Part shown: positions 56,601 through 63,560 of the stretch, piece by piece
Layout of the letters: each line of letters starts with the position of its first letter
Position numbering within the stretch: the stretch's first letter is position 1
Made by a program: the position numbers and the translations under genes
Assembly (NCBI GenBank): GCA_964510535.1
Contig: CAZECG010000011.1
Span: forward strand, 26,786-90,785
Origin: JAJPXC01 sp964510535
GTDB taxonomy: Bacteria > Bacteroidota > Bacteroidia > Bacteroidales > Muribaculaceae
Direction: 5' to 3'
DNA: 64,000 nt
Notes under the pieces: generated by a model
The model's database searches: none
Told to the model about the DNA's origin: nothing
Seen by the model: the letters and a program-made list of their open reading frames with translations, nothing else

Positions 56601-57229
56601 TCAGATATGGTTCCACATCTTCCATAAAGATACACGTCGACCGCATCAACGACCTCCCCGGCAACATCCTTGTGTCATTAGAGAAAGGCAGCAACAGCAG
56701 GTTTACGGTAGGCACCTCCAGCATTGAAAAATCAACCGACTTGACAATCAAGTTCAACGCCACGGGTAGTCCCTATGGCAACATCACTGACCGCGTGGTA
56801 CTATCCAACAGCGCTGCCGACCCCAAGTATATTAACCTCTCCGGCTATATACTCACACCGACAATCAAGCTCTCAAGCGGCACCGGAACGCTTTCGGGCG
56901 GAAGCTACGACACCGGCCGCGGCTGCTACGTTCACACTATGAAATTCGGCAGTGTGAAGAAGGGCAAATCGGTGACTTTGAGCTTCAATCTCAGCGGTTC
57001 CAACATTGCCTACAACGGAAACGTTCAGGCCTTCTGCTTTCCAAACGACGGTTTCGACCTCAACGGGAAAACCAGTAGAACTTACAACCATTCCAATGGC
57101 ACGGTAAGTTCGCAGAAGGTTAACGTGAAGTTCAAGCCTAATAAGAAGGGAGACTGCTCCGGCACAATCATCATCACTACACCCGCTGGCAATAGGCACG
57201 AGATTGACCTGATAGGTTCCGGCACATAA
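44606..57229 (+). CDS. Giant (4207-residue) repeat-rich surface protein, TANFOR-like N-terminus
   Basis: One uninterrupted 12.6-kb frame. Signal peptide residues 1-23 (to NVMA). Residues about 24-180 plus the paralogous domain 186-320 read like TANFOR-type large Bacteroidota proteins (EEGLYEFILNAYKWD...). An acidic linker (KPDEPEDEEEDNE, 328-341) leads to a long beta-rich region to about 2780, with charged helical stretches near 1132-1152, 1495-1527 and 1898-1931. A Gly/Ser/Thr-rich linker (about 2785-2812) precedes about twelve ASH/HYDIN-like beta-sandwich repeats of 95-125 residues (2815-4207). Their motif is (V)TFKP...G.Y.G.I.L...(I/V).L.G, often starting (L/I)DFG. The chain stops at IDLIGSGT with no type IX-like tail. 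An extended surface fibre is inferred; adhesion is unproven. Confidence 0.8.
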   Translation: MNTLHRIFTTLVLALFLSINVMAEGVSISVRPKDNILPPQVMYYIANPGAYFTVQVTNTGSESEAIYFGCELRQLTPSTNQEIIISAPLADGRPLLPKQGIAVAAGQTRVLDNVTMLTMFNHVRQSDVQIKGSLFGNALNNSFGMLEEGLYEFILNAYKWDPTLTSPVLLSNPITSRCTFQVCYQASAPKWVSPTSMGDYEDMSIATLSMQTPLLSWLAPNNSCGTFKQYFYDLKIVQAGVGESFDRAMDNSRVVYQINGLTSTSCLVPALVIKQFSETETYVAQVTARTNSQQEGTIGYVEIQNQGKSNLLPFRVKDYTKIVVPETPKPDEPEDEEEDNEISAKGWGSSGQPDSLYRFRNPEITTPLFSPMNGARKLFTDANITVKWDEPWFQGGKGSQPDTLKFAYKIEVYTAKEYLKREEMLAKEPILTLPKGDLAKDSLNWLTATSDTIRWEDIQTKVSDGDYVLMRVVPACLNSSSVYYVDDNCNIVDFAMTSAFSKRYFECSNDVEITNTTLTDKKANSLPSELQIGEYTLFLDDENGVTDIEKKPGHFKGTGHVMWTPLSGYKWMLAVKFDDIAVNTDGQVISGTVETFEGKGQTKPAGFETVEKLYSDWGLDNLIGDSGIPYANQIQGKINGKLQSLGEELGSSEFGKYADYLAKCKNLVTKAELSNVTFPLKLSDAYNAMPLDVTISKMKFTATAATMDLFATYKVPDSKVTEGQVLMFGAPRICISPKSLIPEGTTIALLKDFQIKDPNTDYDCTFKAPKNVIEPEDGCFVSWSNNRFELAHLSIDMTLPDIKKVDANNKMTDDNAMLHIETEVSPPVKEQNGQDATKLSGWDWYAYATLDPFQHVDLPGYTFSVGEKVLVDHTKEKIPGIKPSFPSGYDKSNTEWEKDDDKWMGVYIKSLSLKFPESVTLSNDDNAEPLQVGLFNTLIDATGFSSSIGAANILDYHGKEGSITGFGFALDSLMVNIVQNNFDKFYFTGQLMVPLFTGKVDFRCDIYSQEVEMRRGREGITGKGYAYVFKTSQVKDLNMDFWLGDLTVNKDLTYFLLEAVPDADGKLQTQAELLIGGEVSIADAMSANKKIKEYTGKLPIDLTLPELHFTGLRVSNVKASDFKVVYATEFREKHQKAIEARKKEDKEGKKLLKFNFTDGSEIELGSLWFDYGQWGLASKEKKIGPFTFALKKYDLDFSNKVLSFTLGGGITFCDELSIGGDIELKFKANVNIPKNPLKFSEYSLVYGGTDFSKVGVHVSSSGLKLDGTFNISTASDKKGFDGNVDMCIGSKFIECKVAGGYYSYQPEAGDRYSYGFLNVTAGGKLGIPMGPITLKKLGGAFYFNCVYKPNDELHPTPSKGAIGILFDVGLATADQTTFDGDFNLAVAVMKNKNSNSYRLSTFKLDGKVTAMEGVINAKTVILYQSDDQDRYFQLNASVEAGATGLLPDELKEYMTEGLEAFNKSVEQKRAMAEKEWGEAVTVLKDAASSFTGAMGDKGDHKKTGKDPVEAYKEETKTDTEDEDSGPKLGHGTASLDIRIQSKKGGQELNNVLWHVYLGQPDEDKRCKFILVDFESPVVSVSVGADAYLCIGSELPNNGQLPPLPKTVQKFLDGDTHGTVKSDNMSAANSARSRTINEVLANAKINGGVMVGAHAWGRIGLDLGLLYGSIGAEAGFDLSIVKLSANAQCVNLNGGRPGYKGWYGSGQLYAYMYASLGFRVYLGFWNGDIPLASAGLGGVLEAKLPNPNYFRGKLRANVKLLGGLIHINKTFQFTCGNYCQLCLGNALDDYELFGDISMGYATAAEASEKKVSPNLSVKPQITTTASIDKSTRVIDPTEEERIKQSSSGNGAAEFSLLASRTFRFHLDDNAQPYLQVFNDSLSAERGYNVSVDSAAYASAYKKAYQEASQRTDLTEKQRQQEAYANAKRRLGPGAAEDPQKHYITNWSISGEQIILNLSKLPAGKVIRITVTGRAQEFRGGRWEDPETWNTTKGRYEATPWTQSKSYYIATYGAPGSGDEEELKADAMSGNSVDLQEYTRVAYPMPQKSIDDGVTYLRDEGQSVNARETDVRNPMISLSEDISGTYFNEGDLQWRLYSGAHSYTSNTHTFKYSKEEEITLGTKRTSTKTITVTNDSTETMDWNYARIENYDGVCYAEKDGKLLESIPNRWIANDSVCMLMPEKAFTAQMTKGDDYTLRLLYTWTEIQKADSWTEAETPKQVYGRVNAENTKADLEKKYHVNDETGDSTHLASSQYRVTVREATSSPKRGLVGDVNVSTSSLPATVTPINDEDTDDSEQRYIVTVEKKGIVDEPHTYSRIVASIPLKLCDTKDATVTYDSIFYGTRLDQMLYTTNFNRQIDENYLGGSACSGFAMAGSVPAITSDPLIYMSYMSNLCFVAGYRFKSSRLKLDVTTTASLAIQSPFDAHTYELGQLMNKQATQQIWDGYLTNRRNFFLSRTILANEQTVYPLRAVEDSRIGEGQGVRAWAPNSSADVLTMYRNLTQVCADLSADLAKKLYDAEVQGWNDKADNRSWKNWLSTHKDKSATFTSGTDEATSYTLNVPYYQYAIVRELAVNLEKGALQVNPGSTGVIDESIASLEWNTMHTKKEWVVKDEAMHWRFKDKSYAQRIYLGANYNGGGDKTYQIYKDAMGKKVKAAANAVDSVAVINGVECLFIQDEDDACHAYFLSDKDANGNRTTLRANFANGNKYKAPFDSEQALKNVSRMDFTDYRVNAWNFKEQRWTVFAGSQAATSNQAYYRRYYISNPFTSAITRNISTGIIDNDGTSGSSTPGSGEGGTGGGGTGGEIDGTSTNKQSSTTYTGIISISGSSIKESTNLSKETVRTMTFADTRLKDSKELEFSINSSNLTDVIKITVEQKGSKAFSVNKSWLKKSGTVTVTFNPQNPGSYTGVIVVQCENAETQTIDVSGVCKQPRIIVSLPTVRGMGSTEKSDTLVKPLVFPEMERDMTSELEIRVDGEWIAYNSNIKLKLTNDGDGVFELDPKEKYDRVDGKLKLDHKNGTVSNKSVLVTFKPNAGGKKSIGVITLTTDCDTAYLKLEGKCISPTPELKLYVNGVQTDTIDFGKCRVGGSASNIIKIVGTDLVAKKYRIKAIPDGSDYVRSEVTWEYVDGYTFDKNISITFKPSKSYSAKTDGNEDVRTYNLELQRISATRGSTERYVTDTIITLRGVVMTPQFKVNGTDNPTLEFHANEGKTAQQKLTVTGSNIVMNGNIQWSYTYDGPKNENPFTFSSTAKIDHTDGVVNTTRTVTFKPKKRNKLYTGTITLRTASGVLQPDSIVRTIRLEGYGEPYNGIQVSLDTLDFPVLKVGSGSQSARMTLNVKRNNFSTPVTVKVAEGSGVFSVDKTTINADQATLTVTFKPNKRGRYAGSIELTADGAEPTTVALYGVMAEPKITLSYLDSNEKLQPVNSSMNFGQTVVGQNKELRIFVNAQDLYFGDGKVHLKLANNNGHPEYLEEFSISETELDNRQARGLSIQPDVSGSVVITFKPTKADSRVLVDLSATAEGAETQNILFLAAGVEKASGKISTDISAIDFGSIPAGTSKKSDMIVVKRSNTSLGKTTATVVGEGFTVNSHSDYYDSKTNKRYVSSGTGDDYWDVTFKPASNGTYEGTLTISCEGADDLVIPLKGVVAGQDVIVSPTSLDFKTELNGQQDLTFTYEGKNIPTGQALSVKVTGEGFQIADAAGYFNGNTSAPSYAANSNNTVAKATRKVRFIAPYTAASSGKQTYEGMVTITTPDGSVSKTIKLAATVVMKSIKVTLKTSSNDMTGYTFGSKRLKPSDDSDCASVKLHVSGDGLTWPVTITKGGINAEDLRLGTTKLSKEGDVTVYFSPQTPGARSSEIYLNATGAYKRTIKFTGTGITPSLKVSTTSMSFNATMLKPGTGTFTVSGSNLAYDKYGYLQLSVTGKDASMFKVNKTVISQSNGTVPNTVVTVTYTPTVPGNHTAQVVISTPGATRTITVTGTTPKPVITVSSSSFDFGRLRYGSTSSIKIHVDRINDLPGNILVSLEKGSNSRFTVGTSSIEKSTDLTIKFNATGSPYGNITDRVVLSNSAADPKYINLSGYILTPTIKLSSGTGTLSGGSYDTGRGCYVHTMKFGSVKKGKSVTLSFNLSGSNIAYNGNVQAFCFPNDGFDLNGKTSRTYNHSNGTVSSQKVNVKFKPNKKGDCSGTIIITTPAGNRHEIDLIGSGT

Positions 57230-57278
57230 TTTCGATGTTGAATTCAATCGCATGACTTAAGAATAGAAGAATATAACA

Positions 57279-59642
57279 ATGAATAGAAAAAGCAAAATGT
57301 TTGCAAAACATGGCTTACGGGCCGGCACAAGTTCGACCACAACAGGTCGTCACAAAGGTTTGCTAATCGCAGCAATGGCGCTGCTCTCGGCAACCGCCAT
57401 CTCCGCCCTTGCGCCCTCCCCTTCCGGGAAGGGCGCGGAGAAGCTCGGCACCACCGCTCCCGATTACTACATCCCCGGCACCACGACAAAACCGCAACTC
57501 GATTCCGCTCTGCGCCGTGTAGATGACAAGCCGGAAGCACCCATACAGGTTGCCACACGAGCTTACGGCGACAGCATCACGCTCCGGTGGGCAGTTGGGG
57601 AATGGCCCGACTGGCGCTACCTGACACTTACAGGCGTGGATGTGCTGCGCCACGAAGAGGGTACGCAGGGCTTTGAGCTCGACACGCTGGCCCGGTGTCT
57701 GAAACCGTTCTCATTAGATGAGTTCAGGGTTCACTATCCCGATACCACTGACGCCCTTGCATACCTCGCCATGGGTTCGCTCTACGGTGCCGGAGAGCTG
57801 ACACCTCAGGAAACGTCCTACGACTCCAAGACCATCGCGGCAATGAGCGAGGTGGGCGAAGACCAAAAGATGCGCGTCATCGGAGCCAACATCGCTGCCG
57901 AGCGGCGCCCCGACTTGGCAAATGCGCTCGCTCTGCGTTTCACTGACCGCAACGTGCGTCGCGGAGCCACCTACAGCTACTTCATCGTGCCGTCAATACC
58001 CGATACCTCCGGACGTGTGTTCATCACCAACGGCATCGCAGAGAACGTGAAAAACGAGAGGTTCAAGCCCCAGGCTTACGACGTCGACCTGCGCGACAGC
58101 ATCAGCGGGCACTGCAAAGCCACGCTCAGTTGGAGCGACCCTCACAACGGTTTCTTCGAGATATACCGCCGCCCCGTTGGCGGACAAGCGTTATTGTCGA
58201 GCGATAAGCCAAAGGAGTGGACCAAGGTCAACAAGCAGCCTTACTTCCCCCCCTTCGACTTCTCGATAAAAGACCAAAGCATCATTTATGAGGACAACGT
58301 GCCATTGATTGGCGACTACGAGTACCGCGTGCAAGCACACGACGCTTTCGGCGACATGACCGAGATGAGCCCCATACATCGCGTGCATTATCCCGACCTC
58401 GAACCGCCGTATGGAGCGGAAATATCCTATATAGAAATCACGCGCCCCGACACGACTGACCCCGCGGCGAAAATCTATGCCGACATCCATTTCCACAAGA
58501 ACACCTTTGAGCCGGATTTCACCCACATGACCGCCCTCTACTACACTGAGCGCGATGAGTCGAAGACGTGGCGGCTGCTCTCAAAGAAATACATTCTGCC
58601 CACTGATACCATCGTGCGCGTTGATGTCACAGACATACCCTCGAGCATGGTAACCATCGCCGCTTGCGACACCGCTGGTAACATGGGATACGGAATGCCG
58701 AAATATATGCACATCTCTGACATGCGCCCACCGGTGGCACCAACAAACCTTCGCGCCGATGCCGACATCGACGGGACCATACTGCTCCACTGGGATATGC
58801 CGGACACCACCGACGTGCGCTACTATGAGTTGTTCTTCGCCAACGCTCCTCACCATCCCTTCACGCGTCTGAATCAAGAGTATCTCTACGACCGCGCCTA
58901 CATGGACACCGTGGCAAACAACATTGACCAACGATACGTCTACTACTTTGTGCGCGCCGTGGACTGGAACAACAACCAAGGCTATTCAAGCGACACCCTG
59001 CGGGTGCTACGCCCCAACATCATGAAACCATCACGAGCGCACCTCGACAGTATGTGGGTCGATAACGAGCAGATACACATACGCTGGATAGGCGGCGGCG
59101 ACCAGCTCATCAGCCACTACGTCGTCTTCAAGCGCAAACGCGGAGAGAATGAGTGGAAACAGTTCGGCACCGTTGACGGCGACACCGTGCGCATGCACGA
59201 TTACAAGTTCCAAATCGACGATACACCAGAGCAGAAAAACGAGATCTACCAGTATGCCGTGGAGACCGTCAGCTTTTGGGATGTGTCTTCAGGCCTGACA
59301 CCCATCGTCAATGCCCGCGTCGAACGCGAGAAGTATGTGGGTTTCCCCCTCAAGCTCGAAGGCATCTACGACGACAGACGTCATGAGACACGCCTGGCAT
59401 GGAACGCACAGCCGCCGAAGGACAAAGGCACGTTCTACTATTGTGTCTATCGCAAGACACCGGGCATGGACGGCTTCGCTTATGTCACCGATGTAGCGCC
59501 TAATGAGTTTGTCTATACCGACATGATACTCGAACCCGGTGAGTCCGCGGAGTACTACATAAGCGTGCGTTTCGATGACGGACGACGAGGTCCACAGTCA
59601 AACACCGTCATAATCACACGGCCTGCCGTCGCACAGCAGTAA
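57279..59642 (+). CDS. Exported fibronectin-III-like multidomain protein
   Basis: This 787-residue protein has a basic N-terminus and a signal-like hydrophobic stretch (residues about 26-44, GLLIAAMALLSATAISALA). From about residue 86 it carries about five fibronectin type III-like domains; starts or core strands are visible as SITLRWAVGEWPDW, KATLSWSDPHNGFFEIYRR, APTNLRADADIDGTILLHWDMP, QIHIRWIGGGDQLISHYVVFKRK and RLAWNAQPPKDKGTFYYCVYRKTP. No enzyme motif, lipobox or type IX-like tail is seen. It lies 49 nt after the giant gene. Pairing of a TANFOR-like giant with an FN3 protein of this style is something I associate with other Bacteroidota, which supports a shared assembly. Confidence 0.72.
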   Translation: MNRKSKMFAKHGLRAGTSSTTTGRHKGLLIAAMALLSATAISALAPSPSGKGAEKLGTTAPDYYIPGTTTKPQLDSALRRVDDKPEAPIQVATRAYGDSITLRWAVGEWPDWRYLTLTGVDVLRHEEGTQGFELDTLARCLKPFSLDEFRVHYPDTTDALAYLAMGSLYGAGELTPQETSYDSKTIAAMSEVGEDQKMRVIGANIAAERRPDLANALALRFTDRNVRRGATYSYFIVPSIPDTSGRVFITNGIAENVKNERFKPQAYDVDLRDSISGHCKATLSWSDPHNGFFEIYRRPVGGQALLSSDKPKEWTKVNKQPYFPPFDFSIKDQSIIYEDNVPLIGDYEYRVQAHDAFGDMTEMSPIHRVHYPDLEPPYGAEISYIEITRPDTTDPAAKIYADIHFHKNTFEPDFTHMTALYYTERDESKTWRLLSKKYILPTDTIVRVDVTDIPSSMVTIAACDTAGNMGYGMPKYMHISDMRPPVAPTNLRADADIDGTILLHWDMPDTTDVRYYELFFANAPHHPFTRLNQEYLYDRAYMDTVANNIDQRYVYYFVRAVDWNNNQGYSSDTLRVLRPNIMKPSRAHLDSMWVDNEQIHIRWIGGGDQLISHYVVFKRKRGENEWKQFGTVDGDTVRMHDYKFQIDDTPEQKNEIYQYAVETVSFWDVSSGLTPIVNARVEREKYVGFPLKLEGIYDDRRHETRLAWNAQPPKDKGTFYYCVYRKTPGMDGFAYVTDVAPNEFVYTDMILEPGESAEYYISVRFDDGRRGPQSNTVIITRPAVAQQ

Positions 59643-59674
59643 CCAGAATCTCCAACCCATCATATGAATAAAGC

Positions 59675-60358
59675 ATGAAGTACCTACTCAATATTCTTAC
59701 ATTTTTCGCCATTGCGATGTTAGTCTCGTGCGGAGACTTCTACACCTTCGAGACCGAGGAAGTCATGCCTGACGATACCCAAATGAAGGTGGAGCAAGAC
59801 ACCGTATGTCTTATGGTGGGCGAAAGTTATAGGCTCAGCGTCAACTTCACACCCGACAGTATCAGCAATACCACAGTGTATTGGACGCACTTAAATGCGG
59901 AGGATTCACTGGTGGTCATCCGCAACGACTCGGTTTTCGCCAAGGCTGCAGGCACCTCCGACATCATTGTTCTCGGTGACGGCGGGTCGTTGTGCGACAC
60001 CCTCCATGTGGTAGTGATAGACCGATGGAATGACATTGACCTGAGCCACGAAAGCCAGTCTGACATGGTCATCTACGCCGATATCACCGTCAACGGCGCA
60101 CCGTTGGACACCGTAAACCAGCAGGTTGCAGCGTTCGTGCGGTATGAGTTCGCCGGCATGGCACACATGAAAAGCGCACATGGAATCAATTACGCCGAGA
60201 TGCGCTTGTGGTCGTTTGCCGACACTGATGTGGGCAATGTGCTCTTCAGATGTTACGACAAGCGCCGCCACCGCCTCTATACCGCCTCGCAGCGGCCCCC
60301 ATTCACCGCCCTTGAGGCTTACGGCACACTGTCGAGTCTCTACAGCATCACTTTCTAA
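59675..60358 (+). CDS. Lipoprotein with a BIG2-like domain and the GAF-ECRG-type domain
   Basis: This is a 227-residue lipoprotein: MKYLLNILTFFAIAMLVSC gives lipobox LVSC (Cys19). Residues about 38-115 resemble a bacterial Ig-like group 2 domain (VCLMVGESYRLSVNFTPDSISNTTVYWTH...GTSDIIVL). Residues about 125-227 (ADITVNGAPLDTVNQQVAAFV... FAGMAHM... MRLWSFADTDVGNVLFRCYDKRRHRLY) follow the layout of the two GAFIGDECRG domains of the first operon gene, though the ECRG core is replaced by EFAG. It is 32 nt after the FN3 gene. Anchoring at the outer membrane is inferred from the lipobox. Confidence 0.7.
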   Translation: MKYLLNILTFFAIAMLVSCGDFYTFETEEVMPDDTQMKVEQDTVCLMVGESYRLSVNFTPDSISNTTVYWTHLNAEDSLVVIRNDSVFAKAAGTSDIIVLGDGGSLCDTLHVVVIDRWNDIDLSHESQSDMVIYADITVNGAPLDTVNQQVAAFVRYEFAGMAHMKSAHGINYAEMRLWSFADTDVGNVLFRCYDKRRHRLYTASQRPPFTALEAYGTLSSLYSITF

Positions 60359-60384
60359 TCCACCAACTCTATCATTAAAAGAAA

Positions 60385-63321
60385 ATGACGATGAAATCAC
60401 GAAATACTATAATGAAGAACATTTCGAAGCTCCTCAGTCTCAGCTTTCTGCTTGTCTTCGTTGCAGGATGTACGCTCTATCTGGAAGACCCGGGAGATTA
60501 TAGCGGCGAGGTAGTGGAAAACGGTGACGGATTCACTTCTCCCATAACCATCAGTGACAGCATCGGCACCATCACCTACCAGTTCGCCGAAGGCACAATC
60601 TATTATCAAGAACCGTCGCGCACCTACATAAGCAACGTGGAGACAGACACCACCACACACACCGTGGAATACACACTCGCCGACAACACTCCGTCGAAAT
60701 GGATACCACAGAAAGGCGGCTACATCACCACCGACCAGATCGACATCTTCACCGAAGGTCTCAACCACCAGGTTGACGTTATTGAGAAGTCGGGCAGCGG
60801 CTACATCGTCAAAGCCCACCAGGTGAGTCTCAAAGATGTGTACGACAGGCTTGACGTGGACTATAACGCATATCTCATATTCGACACCATTCCCGATGAA
60901 GATGCCTCTCTGAGTGACGATTACGGCAAGTACACCGTCGCTTTCCGACCGGTAAAGAAGAAGACGGGAATGCGGACAGTTGTCGAAGAAGATGATGACG
61001 AAGATATTGGCGATGCAGCCAAGACGACATCGATGCCCGCCATCAGCTTAGGGCTTGAATATGGAGCCGGGAAAGGCGAATCGCCCACCTCGTTGATGCG
61101 TGATGTTATTCTGACTTCACCTACTATGCGCGATGCCGCAAAGAATATAGATCAGTTTGAGTCATGGTTCAACAATTCACAAACCGTGGAAACAGACCTT
61201 CTTTTGACTCGGCTTTCTGAAAAATTGGACAAAATATTAGGCGAAAATAACTCAGTTACTACATTCGCCGAATTTAAGTACGATAAATGGAAACATTTTG
61301 CAGAATTTCACAAAAATCCAGACAAGACTTACACCAAGTTAAAAAAAATATATGGATTGGATATGCTTGATGATTATGAAAAATTAAACACAATCCTCGA
61401 ATGTACAGATGTCACCGGCGACTTTTATATTGGCTCAACCTTCAATTTGTACTTCAAAATCGACGGTCATATCCATATCAAAAGTTTATATCATGAAAAC
61501 CGTGATGAAAGCCCTGATTATGCTAAAGTCTCCCTTCAGTCATGGATAGAATATTATTGTGGACTTTGGGAACTCGGGAATATCGGGGTCAAAATTAGGA
61601 TACCGATTTTTTCAACACAAAAAAGCGCCACTGCTATTTTCCACCCTAAGAGATTAAGCTTTGCCAAATTCTTATTGGGACCTGTATTATGCAGCATTAA
61701 CCTGGGTGGCGCTCTGTCGATAGAACTCGATGGGTCAGTTAAGAACATCCCGGCTTCAGGATTCTATAACAAGTACACTATAAAACTTGCCGGATTGGAA
61801 TTTGATTCCCGAAGAGAAGGACTGGATAAATTCAGGTCGTTTGACCTTCCCGGGGACGATGTATTTTTAAAAGATGTTAGTGATGGGATGCCGGAAAACA
61901 AAGGCGACCGGTCAACCACCCTTGGGATTTCGGTTATTCCTGACATCCAATTGGGGTTGGCTGTCTATGAGACGCTAATCGTGAACTTTGGCCTCGAGCT
62001 CACCGGACGAGCCGCAAGCACATGGAAGAGTAATACAGCATACTCTGACTTCAAGATGCCAAGCGAGAAACAGCCGGTGGGGAACTTATATGATATCTAC
62101 AACCTTCGATATGGGGCAGGCTACGATACCTACACATTCAGCATACGCCCCCATGCCGATGTAACATTGGATATACATACCACCGATATGACCTTGGGCT
62201 CGTGGGCGGCAGAGAAACCTTTTACCTGGCAAACGCTAATTTACGACTGGCCGCAACTGACCACATCCGTCAAGACTGACTGGCGCAATACCACCGACAG
62301 CACAACAACGTTCATCGCCAACGTTTCACTCCAGAAAAAGACCTTCTCGGAGAAGCCCGTCAGCGAACCATTCCTGCTCATCTATAAGAAAGATGATGGA
62401 TATGCGATAAAAAATGGAGAGCCGGTGGAATTGAAAGCCGGCGAATACATGGGAAAAATAATCGGCACTTCACTCAAACCATTCGATTATCTCAATTCCA
62501 CATATGACATGGAATATGAGTTTACACTTCCGGGCGGTGTTTTGGCAGGTGATTTTTACGCAGTGCCTGCCTATGATATGGGGAAGGGAAATGCGCTTGA
62601 GCATTTTATCGGCTATTCCAAGCCAACAGTATTCTCAAGAGAATATAATGAGGGTCTAACGCTCACCAACTTGACCATGCCTTTCCTCACCGATGATTTC
62701 AACGACGGCGCCGCTCTGGTTAATCCCGGCTTAGGCGATGTCATGAATGTCCCGTTGCAATTTGATGTAAGCGGTATCAATGAATCCGATGCATACGAAA
62801 ACATCGCAGTCAGGTTCATCGTAACTAAGCCCAACAAGAAGACCCAGACAATTGGCCCTTACATTTTGAAGATGAACTCAGGTTGGGTCGAGAATAAATA
62901 CTTTTACCTCTTTACAGGTATGCCCAAAGTTGCATCGATAAAAGACTTCAACTATTCCAAAGAGTCACCCACTTCAAACACCCAGATTGAGGTTCAACTG
63001 CTTGGCCTCCTGCCCGGCTATTCTCACGCTTCAAAAGCGGATAAGGACGATTATGAGACAAAGCTCTACTCAACATACATCGGCATCACATCGGGCTATA
63101 ATTGTGAGCCTTTTAAAGATGAGTACCAACGGCAGAAAGAAGGTGCATGGATGGTGGGGTATTGTCCGGATGTAAAAAATTATGGATGGTACTATTATGT
63201 TGACACTACCATAAGGGACAGTGATGGCAATTTGGGAGAGACCAAACGCGTCACAGGCTACAACACTTACGACGAAATAGAGTACTACTGTAGAAGAAAC
63301 GATTTAGAACAGGTAGAATAA
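60385..63321 (+). CDS. Large lipoprotein, last gene of the surface operon
   Basis: This 978-residue protein has a lipoprotein signal ending FVAGC; alternative starts are 60385, 60391 and 60412, and the last gives the most compact signal (MKNISKLLSLSFLLVFVAGC). Residues about 30-200 are a beta-rich acidic region ending in a run of Glu/Asp (VVEEDDDEDIG). The middle (about 250-700) has long alternating strands and no domain I recognise; the end (about 860-978) contains YIGITSGYNCEPFKDEYQ and GYCPDVKNYGWYYYVDTT. The DNA from about 61140 to 62000 is visibly richer in A+T than the rest of the operon. The gene is closed by a strong terminator. Function unknown; surface exposure inferred. Confidence 0.72.
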   Translation: MTMKSRNTIMKNISKLLSLSFLLVFVAGCTLYLEDPGDYSGEVVENGDGFTSPITISDSIGTITYQFAEGTIYYQEPSRTYISNVETDTTTHTVEYTLADNTPSKWIPQKGGYITTDQIDIFTEGLNHQVDVIEKSGSGYIVKAHQVSLKDVYDRLDVDYNAYLIFDTIPDEDASLSDDYGKYTVAFRPVKKKTGMRTVVEEDDDEDIGDAAKTTSMPAISLGLEYGAGKGESPTSLMRDVILTSPTMRDAAKNIDQFESWFNNSQTVETDLLLTRLSEKLDKILGENNSVTTFAEFKYDKWKHFAEFHKNPDKTYTKLKKIYGLDMLDDYEKLNTILECTDVTGDFYIGSTFNLYFKIDGHIHIKSLYHENRDESPDYAKVSLQSWIEYYCGLWELGNIGVKIRIPIFSTQKSATAIFHPKRLSFAKFLLGPVLCSINLGGALSIELDGSVKNIPASGFYNKYTIKLAGLEFDSRREGLDKFRSFDLPGDDVFLKDVSDGMPENKGDRSTTLGISVIPDIQLGLAVYETLIVNFGLELTGRAASTWKSNTAYSDFKMPSEKQPVGNLYDIYNLRYGAGYDTYTFSIRPHADVTLDIHTTDMTLGSWAAEKPFTWQTLIYDWPQLTTSVKTDWRNTTDSTTTFIANVSLQKKTFSEKPVSEPFLLIYKKDDGYAIKNGEPVELKAGEYMGKIIGTSLKPFDYLNSTYDMEYEFTLPGGVLAGDFYAVPAYDMGKGNALEHFIGYSKPTVFSREYNEGLTLTNLTMPFLTDDFNDGAALVNPGLGDVMNVPLQFDVSGINESDAYENIAVRFIVTKPNKKTQTIGPYILKMNSGWVENKYFYLFTGMPKVASIKDFNYSKESPTSNTQIEVQLLGLLPGYSHASKADKDDYETKLYSTYIGITSGYNCEPFKDEYQRQKEGAWMVGYCPDVKNYGWYYYVDTTIRDSDGNLGETKRVTGYNTYDEIEYYCRRNDLEQVE

Positions 63322-63361
63322 CTTTTGCCGTACACCGCTCACTGCCAAAGTGTGCGGGTCC

Positions 63362-63410
63362 AAAATATCCCCCGGTAATGGCAAGTTGGCCATGACCGGG
63401 GGATATTTTT
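63362..63410 (+). terminator. Rho-independent terminator of the surface operon
   Basis: AAAATATCCCCCGGT (63362-63376) pairs with ACCGGGGGATATTTT, ending in TTTTT. The loop carries a small secondary stem TGGC/GCCA. It begins 41 nt after the last stop codon. Confidence 0.93.
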
Positions 63411-63560
63411 GATGGTCAGCTGAATTATGTAATGACAACCCACAACTCTGCCTAAGATTCTATAAAAGTAAAACTTAACTAACAACTAACATTACGTTAT
63501 ATATAGTTAGAATAGTGTGGCAAAATGGACTCTGTTGCGATTTAGGGGTCGAGGTATAAA

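Noticed and set aside
52940..57229. CRISPR array or short tandem DNA repeats in the giant gene
   Set aside because: The repetition is at protein level in units of about 100 residues with diverged DNA; no direct repeats with regular spacers are seen anywhere in the window.
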